Origin: Geobacter sp.
Lineage (GTDB): Bacteria > Desulfobacterota > Desulfuromonadia > Geobacterales > DSM-12255
Length of the DNA stretch: 6,005 nt
Direction: 5' to 3'
Assembly (NCBI GenBank): GCA_012026855.1
Contig: VEOV01000184.1
Location: 1 to 6,005, forward strand
In this document: piece after piece, positions 1 to 5,693 of the stretch
Position numbering within the stretch: position 1 is the first letter of the stretch
Layout of the letters: the number at the start of each line of letters is the position of its first letter
Program-made: the position numbers and the translations under genes
Notes under the pieces: generated by a model
Databases searched by the model: none
Told to the model about the DNA's origin: nothing
Seen by the model: the letters and a program-made list of their open reading frames with translations, nothing else

Positions 1-1177
1 CCCCCAGTATCACTGGAAAACGCGGTCTTTGCAGCCCCTGCAGGGTAAACGAGTTGACGTAGAGAATAACGTAGGCAGGAAAGACAAAGGCGGCAATTTG
101 CAGATAATTGGCGCCGATGGCGATTACGGCAGGATCCTTTGTGAATAGGCTGGTCAGCTGCCGGGCTGACAGCAATACGGCCAGGGTGCCGATGCTGATC
201 AGGAAGCTACCGGTCTTGAGGGCAGTGGCGACAGTCTCCCGGACTCGGTCAAAGTTTCTGGCGCCGCTGTTTTGTGCCACCAGGGTAAGGGTGGCGACAT
301 TCAGCCCCATGACCGGCAGCATCACCAGCTGTTCGATCCTGGTACCGATGCCGTAGGCGGCCATGGCCGCATTGCCGAACCGTCCCACATACCAGGTGAT
401 GACAAACACGCCGATGGCAACCGTCAGCATGGTGATGCTCGAAGGGAAGCCCATGCGGGCCAGTTCCCGGAACATTGCCCGGCGCGGCAGAAAACCGTGC
501 CAGCCGAGCTTGCCCAGCAGACCTGTCTGCCTGGCGCGATGGTGGAGGTAGATGGTGCCGATGGCCTGAATGGTGACCGTTCCCCAGGCTATGCCGGCCA
601 GGCCCAGAGGTGGCAGTCCGAAGCCGCCGTAGATAAACCAAGGATCATAGATCAGGTTGAGAATGAAGGCGGTCATCAGGAAATTGCGAAAGCTTTTGGT
701 GTCGCCGCTGGCATTGAGCAGGGCATTGTGGGCCTGGTTGACGACAAAGAAGGTGGAACCGGCAAACATTGCTCCCATGTATGAGAGTGCCAGCGCCAGA
801 TAGTCTCCCCTGGCACCCATGAAACTGAACATCGCCTCCATGGTTGCCAGACCAAAGGCGGTGAGCAGCAGGCCGTGGACCAGGCCGAAGCTGATGGTCT
901 GGGCGGCATAACGCTCAGCTTCCTCCCTCTGTCCGGAGCCAAGGGCATGGCCGATGATGGCGGCGGCACCGGTGGAGATGCCGCTGGCAACGGCAATGAT
1001 CAGGAAAAACAGCGGGAAGGAGAGGGAGACCGCAGCAACAGCCTGGGTGGAGATTCGCCCTGCATACCAGGTATCTACCACATTGAACATGGTATTGAAA
1101 AAAAAGCCGATGCCGACCGGCAGGGCGAGGCGCCGCACCAGTGGGCCTATGGGGTGGGAAAGCAGGTCAGTGCTCAA
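1..1177 (-). CDS. MATE family efflux transporter (partial, C-terminus off left edge)
   Basis: Inner-membrane multidrug and toxic compound extrusion antiporter, a family that exports cationic drugs or metabolites using Na+ or H+ gradients. The reverse strand translates without interruption for 392 codons. The N-terminal family signature is at residues 17-41 (LALPVGIGFF, then FNVVDTWYAGR). Further family-like stretches are NALLNASGDTK (151-161), AYGIGTRIEQ (274-283) and LNVATLTLVAQNSGA (292-306). Hydrophobic helices recur throughout, and the two-fold MatE repeat is apparent, with the second half starting near residue 240. Family members are usually about 450 aa, so roughly 55-65 residues are missing. 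The chosen start is TTG at 1177, because an in-frame TGA lies two codons upstream and GGGTGAG sits about 5 nt before it. A GTG at codon 14 is possible but would clip the N-terminal region. The gene overlaps the mnmH stop by 11 nt, implying co-transcription and translational coupling. The substrate cannot be inferred. Confidence 0.93.
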   Translation of the reverse strand, partial: MSTDLLSHPIGPLVRRLALPVGIGFFFNTMFNVVDTWYAGRISTQAVAAVSLSFPLFFLIIAVASGISTGAAAIIGHALGSGQREEAERYAAQTISFGLVHGLLLTAFGLATMEAMFSFMGARGDYLALALSYMGAMFAGSTFFVVNQAHNALLNASGDTKSFRNFLMTAFILNLIYDPWFIYGGFGLPPLGLAGIAWGTVTIQAIGTIYLHHRARQTGLLGKLGWHGFLPRRAMFRELARMGFPSSITMLTVAIGVFVITWYVGRFGNAAMAAYGIGTRIEQLVMLPVMGLNVATLTLVAQNSGARNFDRVRETVATALKTGSFLISIGTLAVLLSARQLTSLFTKDPAVIAIGANYLQIAAFVFPAYVILYVNSFTLQGLQRPRFPVILG

Positions 1178-2195
1178 GAAGGCTCACCCGGTTGACCAGT
1201 TCTTCAGCCGCAGCATCGAAATCTTCCAGGGACAGGGTCATGTCCTCCTGCCACTCACGCACCTTGTAGTAGAGCTGGTCGTAGTAACTGACAATCAGCT
1301 CGGTCATGAACGGCTCCATCTCCCACCGCTCCAGGTAACCGGCAATTTCAGCATACTTGACCCCGCCAAGCCTTTTTTTGATCCTCTCGAGAGCTTCACG
1401 CAGCCCATCTTCATAGATTTTCAGGCCATACTCTTCGGTCAGTCTGGCAACGCGGGTCTCAATTGAGGCCGTGCACCAGACTTTGAAGCTTTCTGCCATG
1501 ACGTCATAGAGGTTGCCGGGCAGAGTCATCCGGCCGATGCGGCGGCTCTCCCCCTCAATGAAGATCGGCCTGCCTGGAGGGAGTTTGCGGAAGGCATCCC
1601 ATACCAGGGTCTCAAAGCGCTTCTGGGTCAGTTTGTCCTGGCTCAATCCCAGGGAACCGAAGGCGGAACCGCGGTGCTCTGCCAGCCCTTCGAGGTCGAT
1701 TATTGCTTCACCCCGCTGCTGCAGCCGGTTCAGCAGGGTGGTCTTGCCGATGCCGGTCATGCCGTGCAGTACTACCAGCGGCCCTGGTGGGCAGAATGTC
1801 TCGAACCGGGCGCTGACACAGTTCCTGAATGCCTTGTAGCCGCCAATCAGTTGCTGCACCCGATAACCGGTCAGATCCAGCATGGTGGCAATGGTCTTGC
1901 TCCGCAGGCCACCGCGCCAGCAGTAAACCAGAATCGGTCTGCCTGCAGCAGCTGCGGCAATTTCGGCGACAATTGCCGGGAAACGCGGGGCAGTCAGCTC
2001 CAGACCGCGGATACGGGCCAGGTGTGGTCCCTGCTGCTTGTAGAGTGTGCCGATCTCAACCCGCTCTTCATTGGTGAGCAGCGGCACATTGATGGCTCCG
2101 GGGAGATGATCCTCGGCAAATTCCAGCGGCGTACGGGCGTCGACAATGCAGTGACTGTCCAGCAGCTCCGGAGTAAAAATTACGGTTTCAGGCAC
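1167..2195 (-). CDS. mnmH: tRNA 2-selenouridine synthase MnmH (SelU)
   Basis: Cytoplasmic enzyme that replaces the sulfur of 2-thiouridine at the wobble position (U34) of certain tRNAs with selenium, through a geranylated intermediate, using selenophosphate from SelD. Two domains are visible. The first is an N-terminal rhodanese domain (about residues 8-125) with the catalytic-loop motif YCWRGGLRS, whose cysteine is Cys92. The second is a P-loop domain with Walker A GMTGIGKT (145-152), followed by typical MnmH text such as EHRGSAFG and FIEGESRRIG. The likely start is GTG at 2195, giving 342 aa, because GAGGAG lies 9 nt upstream. A longer in-frame TTG at 2249 has no ribosome site and would put the 5' end over the predicted promoter. 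It is first in an operon with the MATE gene. No selD is in the window, so selenophosphate supply must come from elsewhere in the genome. Confidence 0.96.
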   Translation of the reverse strand: MPETVIFTPELLDSHCIVDARTPLEFAEDHLPGAINVPLLTNEERVEIGTLYKQQGPHLARIRGLELTAPRFPAIVAEIAAAAAGRPILVYCWRGGLRSKTIATMLDLTGYRVQQLIGGYKAFRNCVSARFETFCPPGPLVVLHGMTGIGKTTLLNRLQQRGEAIIDLEGLAEHRGSAFGSLGLSQDKLTQKRFETLVWDAFRKLPPGRPIFIEGESRRIGRMTLPGNLYDVMAESFKVWCTASIETRVARLTEEYGLKIYEDGLREALERIKKRLGGVKYAEIAGYLERWEMEPFMTELIVSYYDQLYYKVREWQEDMTLSLEDFDAAAEELVNRVSLLEH

Positions 2196-2204
2196 TTGAG
2201 ATAT

Positions 2205-2210
2205 CTCCTC
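2205..2210 (-). promoter_or_regulatory. Ribosome binding site deciding the mnmH start
   Basis: GAGGAG on the minus strand lies 9 nt before GTG at 2195. The competing in-frame TTG at 2249 is preceded by a pyrimidine-rich CCTCC stretch with no Shine-Dalgarno match. This supports the shorter 342-aa protein. Confidence 0.7.
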
Positions 2211-2219
2211 TTGGGCAGG

Positions 2220-2249
2220 AGTATAAAGGAGAAACGGGTAGGATTGCAA
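2220..2249 (-). promoter_or_regulatory. Putative sigma70-type promoter of mnmH-MATE operon
   Basis: On the minus strand TTGCAA (2249-2244) and TATACT (2225-2220) are separated by 18 nt. The -10 matches the consensus at five of six bases and the -35 at four of six. Transcription would begin near A2212, leaving a very short leader that starts just before the GAGGAG ribosome site. The match is by eye and the -35 box is weak. Confidence 0.45.
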
Positions 2250-2256
2250 GGAGGCT

Positions 2257-2308
2257 CGTTTGACGTCTGCGAGAAGAGCAGATCGCTGGAAACAGGCCGG
2301 CTCAAACG
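2257..2308. repeat. Nested inverted repeat between divergent promoters
   Basis: CGTTTGA (2257-2263) is repeated inverted as TCAAACG (2302-2308). Inside it TCTGC (2266-2270) is repeated inverted as GCAGA (2278-2282). Both arms are perfect but short. The element lies between the mnmH -35 box and the plus-strand promoter, a suitable place for an operator. No regulator is recognisable, and repeats this short can arise by chance. Confidence 0.3.
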
Positions 2309-2320
2309 GATAAAAAATGA

Positions 2321-2349
2321 TTGACTCTTAAATGTGGAGAACGTATTAA
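2321..2349 (+). promoter_or_regulatory. Putative sigma70 promoter (plus strand)
   Basis: TTGACT (2321-2326) and TATTAA (2344-2349) are separated by exactly 17 nt. Both hexamers match the consensus at five of six positions, in a locally AT-rich stretch within a GC-richer neighbourhood. The predicted start is near 2356. It is followed by a terminator rather than directly by a gene, so its product may be a small RNA or a leader. Confidence 0.55.
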
Positions 2350-2355
2350 TTAGCA

Positions 2356-2449
2356 AATCTTGCAATGTTATGGGTGGATTATGGGGATGGAGACTAAAGC
2401 TAATCATTGAAAGCCGCACTGCCGGAAAAACCGGTGGGGCGGCTTTTTT
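2356..2449 (+). ncRNA. Candidate small RNA or attenuated leader (~94 nt)
   Basis: This segment is defined only by its borders, a good sigma70-type promoter upstream and a strong intrinsic terminator at its 3' end. It has no convincing open frame with a ribosome site. The part before the terminator (2356-2409) is G-rich with GGGTGG, GGGGATGG and AAAGC blocks. I could not match it to a known riboswitch, and the c-di-GMP (GEMM) and fluoride core motifs are incomplete or absent. It could be a free-standing sRNA, or a 5' leader that controls read-through into the dockerin-like/patatin operon. Confidence 0.35.
2409..2449 (+). terminator. Strong rho-independent terminator
   Basis: AAAGCCGC (2410-2417) pairs with GCGGCTTT (2439-2446), and the helix continues inward to CCGG (2422-2425) / CCGG (2431-2434). 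That makes a stem of about 16 pairs, including G-T wobbles and one A-G mismatch. It closes on a five-A loop and ends in a run of six T (2444-2449). The T run is on the plus strand, so it terminates rightward transcription. It lies 68 bp before the dockerin-like start. Confidence 0.85.
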
Positions 2450-2461
2450 CGTTGTCACTAT

Positions 2462-2477
2462 GGGGAAATCATTTGCC
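2462..2477 (+). promoter_or_regulatory. Possible sigma54 (RpoN) promoter for the dockerin-patatin operon
   Basis: GG at 2463-2464 and GC at 2475-2476 have the exact 10-nt spacing of -24/-12 promoters, and the -12 side reads TTGC. The -24 side lacks the usual TGGCAC context. A start near 2488 would give a 30-nt leader carrying the AAGGAG ribosome site, downstream of the terminator. No enhancer-binding protein or its site was seen. This is a low-confidence visual match. Confidence 0.25.
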
Positions 2478-2517
2478 ATGCTCACTAGCTGCGAAACTAC
2501 CAATAAGGAGAATTACT

Positions 2518-2823
2518 ATGGCCAGACGAAAAAACTACCTTGTGTTGCTACTTGCCGCCAGCCTGCTGCTCGGTTCTGCTGCCAAAAGTTCTGCCTTTGC
2601 ACTTGGCGATATCGATGATGACGGCGTCGTCAGGTTTGCGGATGCTCTCTTGGCGTTGCGCTACATCGCAGGGACCGAGCCGCTCACAGCTGTTCAACTG
2701 GATGCGTGCAATGTTAACGGATATTCAGGATCGCCTTCAGGAGGACGGCCCGGCGATCCAAGGTGTGATATCACCAATGCTTATAGAATATTGAGACAAG
2801 CCTACGGGATAATAACCTTCTGA
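2518..2823 (+). CDS. Small secreted dockerin/EF-hand-like protein
   Basis: The product is 101 aa and probably exported through Sec. Basic residues at 3-5 (RRK) are followed by a hydrophobic core at about 7-20, and a likely signal peptidase site follows AFA at 26-28. The mature part starts with a dockerin type I-like calcium loop, GDIDDDGVVRFADALLALR (30-48), with Asp at loop positions 1, 3 and 5 followed by Gly. A second, degenerate repeat follows (about 62-99). It has CNVNG, a Gly/Pro-rich insert and then CDITNAYRILRQAYG, so the two cysteines C64 and C83 could form a disulfide. Stand-alone two-repeat modules like this are typically seen at the C-terminus of Geobacter surface proteins. The role here is unknown, and no cohesin partner is in the window. 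AAGGAG sits 7 nt before the ATG, which fixes the start. The gene lies 44 bp upstream of the patatin gene on the same strand. Confidence 0.82.
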   Translation: MARRKNYLVLLLAASLLLGSAAKSSAFALGDIDDDGVVRFADALLALRYIAGTEPLTAVQLDACNVNGYSGSPSGGRPGDPRCDITNAYRILRQAYGIITF

Positions 2824-2867
2824 GACTCAAAGAGATAGAATGACATAAGCAAGACAAGGGGGAACCA

Positions 2868-5657
2868 GTGACTAAGTCTGCTGACCGTGGTGATCGCAGG
2901 GATCTGGAATATCCGCCCCAGCTTGCCGAGGCCGAGCTTGCTGCTCTTTGTGAGCGTCGCAAGCTGGCAGGCACCGGCTCTTCTATGGAAAAAGATGAAC
3001 CTTGGGCCCAGGATGGCGTCGGGCTGGCACTTTCAGGTGGCGGTATCCGCAGTGCAACCATCGGCCTCGGACTTGTCCAGGGTGTGGCGCGTCTGGGGCT
3101 GCTGCCGCGTATTGACCTGATTTCAACCGTCAGTGGCGGCGGCTATCTTGGCTCTTTCCTCGGCCGGCTGATCCAGTCCAAGGGGGAAGTCATGACGGAC
3201 CCAACCCCGCCGGTGCATCAGGCTGCAAAAGATCTTGCCACCGGCGAGGACGGACCGTCGTTCCCTCTGCGCTGGCTGCGAGAGAATGGTTTCTATCTTG
3301 CTCCCAACGGATCGGGCGACGAGGGGGTGATGGCGGCAATCACCCTGAGGAACTGGGCAGCTATCTGGTCAGTGATGTCACTGTTCCTGCTCACTCTCAT
3401 GCTGCTGCTTAACGGACTCCGCCTCGTTGTCGTGCCAATGGTTTTTGGCGGCATTGCCTCCTTGATGAGTTCACCGGAGCTGGCTAATGATACCTGTTCC
3501 ATGCTTCGCATGCTCTTGCCCCCACCCTGGCCGCTGCTTGGCGACCACTTCTGGTGGAGCCCCTGGTGCGTAATCCCAATACCGGTGCTTCTTCTCGGTG
3601 TACTTCCTCCTGGAATCCTGTACTGGATCCAGCCATCATCCCACGATGTCAGGTTGCGTCTGAAGCTGCTCTCCCTGGCGCTGATCATGCCGGTTACCGG
3701 TCTTCTCCTGCTTTTCCTGGCATCTTGCCAGCTGCTGAATAACTGGCTTTACTGGGTTGAAATATCAGCTGGCGCCAGTTTTGTTGCCATGGGCCTTTAT
3801 CAATCACGTGCCAGGTATGAAGCCAGGCGAATTACTCCAGAAAGTGACGGGCTGGTTTCCCAGATTCGCTGGCAGTTCTCCCATCAGCTCCATAATGGGT
3901 TGCGGCTGCTGGCGTTGGCCGTGGCGGTTGCCCTTGGAGATACCGCCAGCCAGACGATCTATGCCGTTGTCATGGAAGGTGGCCTGAACGCTCTTGAAAT
4001 ATGGGCTGGCGGCATTGCCACCGCCCTGGTAGTGCTGGTGCCGCTGTCGCGCAAGGCACTCAACTTGCTGCCATCCGGCAAGGAGAAGGTGAAACTGCCG
4101 GTAACCCTGATTACATGGGTTGCAGCCATTCTCCTCGCATTAACGGTGCTGCTCACTCTGGGGACGGCAACCCAGGCAATTACCTGGGGTTTCAAGCGGC
4201 CCCAGGAGCCAGGCCAGACGCAAACAGCCGGTTCTCTGCTGCTCCGTAGCGCCAGCCTTAAAAATGCCAATATCTCTGTCCGGCTCAAGGACGTGCCGAC
4301 CAGGGCAACACTGGACAAGACAGTTACCCGTGACACAACTGAGGTCATGGTCAGTCTTCCGGCTGAGCAGAACCTCCTGCTGGAGGTTAATCCTGCTGCT
4401 GCCGGGAATGATGCCGGAGTTTCGTCATCCAGCAGCACTTCACTTTTCATTTCGCTTGCCTTAGCAGCTTTCCTATCCCTGATCTGCGGGAGGCATCTCA
4501 GCTTTCTTAACCGCAGCAGCCTGGCAACTTTCTACCAGAACCGGCTGGCCCGCACATTCCTCGGGGCTTCCAATCCGTTAAGACAAAACGGGAATACCAG
4601 CGTACGCGAGGTGATGCCAGGAGATGACATCCTCTGGACGGATTACAAACCCCATGCGTTTGGTGGTCCGTTGCACATTGTCAATGTTACCATTAATGAA
4701 ACCGTGGATGGCAAGAGTCAGGTCCAGCAGCGGGATCGCAAAGGACTGGGAATGGCGGTGGGGCCTTGCGGCATCAGCGTCGGGGTGCGTCACCACGCCT
4801 ATTGGGGAAGTCCGGTGCTGTCAGGTCTCCCCATACAGCAGGGGTATGCAGTCTTTCCGGCGAAAGGGTTCAAACCGGAAAATCTGACTCTCAGCCAATG
4901 GATGGGTATCTCAGGCGCGGCAGTAAATACTGCCATGGGGAGCTATACGAGCCTTGGACTCAGTCTCCTTTGCGGTCTCTTTAATGTCCGTCTCGGCTAC
5001 TGGTGGGACAGCGGCAGGCGACGCCGGGAAAAGGGGTGGCTTGGCTGGCTGTCTCTGGGTTTTCCTGTCCAGGGTCGTATGGTTAATGAACTGCTGGCCA
5101 TGTTTCCCGGCACGGCGGCAAGGCTCTGGTTTCTCAGTGATGGCGGACACTTCGAGAATTCTGGCATCTACGAGATGGCACGCCGCCGGGTGCGCTACAT
5201 CATCTACAGCGATGCCGGGGCTGATGCCGATTACACCTTCGCGGATCTGGCCAATCTGACCCTCAAGCTCAGGGCCGATTTTGGCGCAGAGCTGGAATTT
5301 TTCACCCCCGAAGAGATGGAGAAAATCAACCACCCTGCGCTGGTCAGCTGGGACAGGCTGAAACCTGATCCGCAAACCGGTACCATGCCGGGCCACGGCA
5401 CCCTGGCAAGGGTTCGCTACCCCGAAGGAGGGGAGTCGCTGGTTATCGTGCTCAAACCGGGACTCACCGGCGACGAGCCGCTGGATCTGCGCTACTACAA
5501 AACCGGGCATCCCGATTTTCCCCACCAATCCACCATGGATCAGTTCTTTGATGAGCCCCAGTGGGAGAGTTACCGCAAGCTGGGAGAGCATATGGCATTG
5601 GAAATCTTTGGCAAGGCTGACAGAGCACAACAGCCGTTTGGCTGGATGCCCGAATAG
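2868..5657 (+). CDS. Membrane-embedded patatin-like phospholipase
   Basis: 929 aa, probably an inner-membrane lipid acyl hydrolase of the patatin/cPLA2 type. The oxyanion-hole motif SGGGIRSA is at 56-63. The nucleophile elbow is STVSGGGYLG (86-95), with Ser89. The partner Asp is Asp758 in LSDGGHFEN (756-764), followed by the family-typical RRRVRYIIYSDAGAD. Other C-terminal family marks are ISGAAVNTAMG (681-691), LFNVRLGYW (704-712) and STMDQFFDEPQWESYRKLG (888-906). Between the catalytic halves I count about eight membrane segments near 164-183, 232-254, 266-288, 291-311, 344-366, 374-393, 411-434 and 523-541. A loop at about 435-522 separates the last two. Cytoplasmic loops are Arg/Lys rich, so both catalytic halves should face the cytoplasm. 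There is no signal peptide. GTG at 2868 is chosen because AAGGGGGA lies about 5 nt upstream. Substrate and biological role are not known from sequence. Neighbours suggest an envelope function. Confidence 0.9.
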   Translation: MTKSADRGDRRDLEYPPQLAEAELAALCERRKLAGTGSSMEKDEPWAQDGVGLALSGGGIRSATIGLGLVQGVARLGLLPRIDLISTVSGGGYLGSFLGRLIQSKGEVMTDPTPPVHQAAKDLATGEDGPSFPLRWLRENGFYLAPNGSGDEGVMAAITLRNWAAIWSVMSLFLLTLMLLLNGLRLVVVPMVFGGIASLMSSPELANDTCSMLRMLLPPPWPLLGDHFWWSPWCVIPIPVLLLGVLPPGILYWIQPSSHDVRLRLKLLSLALIMPVTGLLLLFLASCQLLNNWLYWVEISAGASFVAMGLYQSRARYEARRITPESDGLVSQIRWQFSHQLHNGLRLLALAVAVALGDTASQTIYAVVMEGGLNALEIWAGGIATALVVLVPLSRKALNLLPSGKEKVKLPVTLITWVAAILLALTVLLTLGTATQAITWGFKRPQEPGQTQTAGSLLLRSASLKNANISVRLKDVPTRATLDKTVTRDTTEVMVSLPAEQNLLLEVNPAAAGNDAGVSSSSSTSLFISLALAAFLSLICGRHLSFLNRSSLATFYQNRLARTFLGASNPLRQNGNTSVREVMPGDDILWTDYKPHAFGGPLHIVNVTINETVDGKSQVQQRDRKGLGMAVGPCGISVGVRHHAYWGSPVLSGLPIQQGYAVFPAKGFKPENLTLSQWMGISGAAVNTAMGSYTSLGLSLLCGLFNVRLGYWWDSGRRRREKGWLGWLSLGFPVQGRMVNELLAMFPGTAARLWFLSDGGHFENSGIYEMARRRVRYIIYSDAGADADYTFADLANLTLKLRADFGAELEFFTPEEMEKINHPALVSWDRLKPDPQTGTMPGHGTLARVRYPEGGESLVIVLKPGLTGDEPLDLRYYKTGHPDFPHQSTMDQFFDEPQWESYRKLGEHMALEIFGKADRAQQPFGWMPE

Positions 5658-5693
5658 GCGCTGCTGCGCTAGATAATTACGGAGGGAGAATCC

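Larger units (their letters stand above)
2196..2517. other. Divergent intergenic region between mnmH and the dockerin-like gene
   Basis: No convincing protein-coding gene lies in this 322-bp stretch. The open frames here lack ribosome sites and family-like sequence. From left to right it holds the mnmH promoter (minus strand), a nested inverted repeat, a plus-strand sigma70-type promoter, a short transcribed segment ending in a strong intrinsic terminator, a weak sigma54-like element, and the AAGGAG ribosome site of the next gene at 2505-2510. Confidence 0.7.

Noticed and set aside
249..996. Minus- and plus-strand open frames of 106-170 aa over the MATE region
   Set aside because: They are out-of-frame shadows. 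The true frame reads uninterrupted MATE-family sequence from 1177 to the left edge.
1674..2324. 216-aa open frame on the plus strand
   Set aside because: It is antisense to mnmH, including its rhodanese and P-loop motifs, and has no recognisable features of its own.
2365..2397. Ten-codon leader peptide (ATG to TAA) ahead of the terminator
   Set aside because: There is no Shine-Dalgarno sequence before the ATG and no run of regulatory codons for a single amino acid, so classic peptide attenuation is not supported.
2350..2450. c-di-GMP/cGAMP (GEMM) or fluoride riboswitch
   Set aside because: Fragments such as AAAGC and GGGGATGG recall parts of these motifs. The GEMM core (GACGCAAAGC and its receptor) and the fluoride pseudoknot are not present as a set.
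3770..3779. Perfect palindrome CTGGCGCCAG
   Set aside because: It is a single short palindrome inside the coding sequence of the patatin gene with no repeat elsewhere that I noticed. It is expected by chance in GC-rich DNA.
4911..5630. 239-aa open frame on the minus strand
   Set aside because: It lies entirely antisense to the catalytic C-terminal part of the patatin gene, which carries clear family motifs. The antisense frame has no recognisable domain or ribosome site.
2868..5657. CBASS-type (CapV) patatin effector of an anti-phage system
   Set aside because: CapV proteins are small and soluble and are encoded next to a cyclic nucleotide synthase. This protein is large and polytopic, and no nucleotidyltransferase is visible. 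It is kept only as one remote possibility for the unseen remainder of the operon.
5658..5680. Hairpin GCGC-TGCT-GCGC after the patatin stop as a terminator
   Set aside because: The stem is only four pairs and is not followed by a T run, so it would not stop transcription before the next gene.
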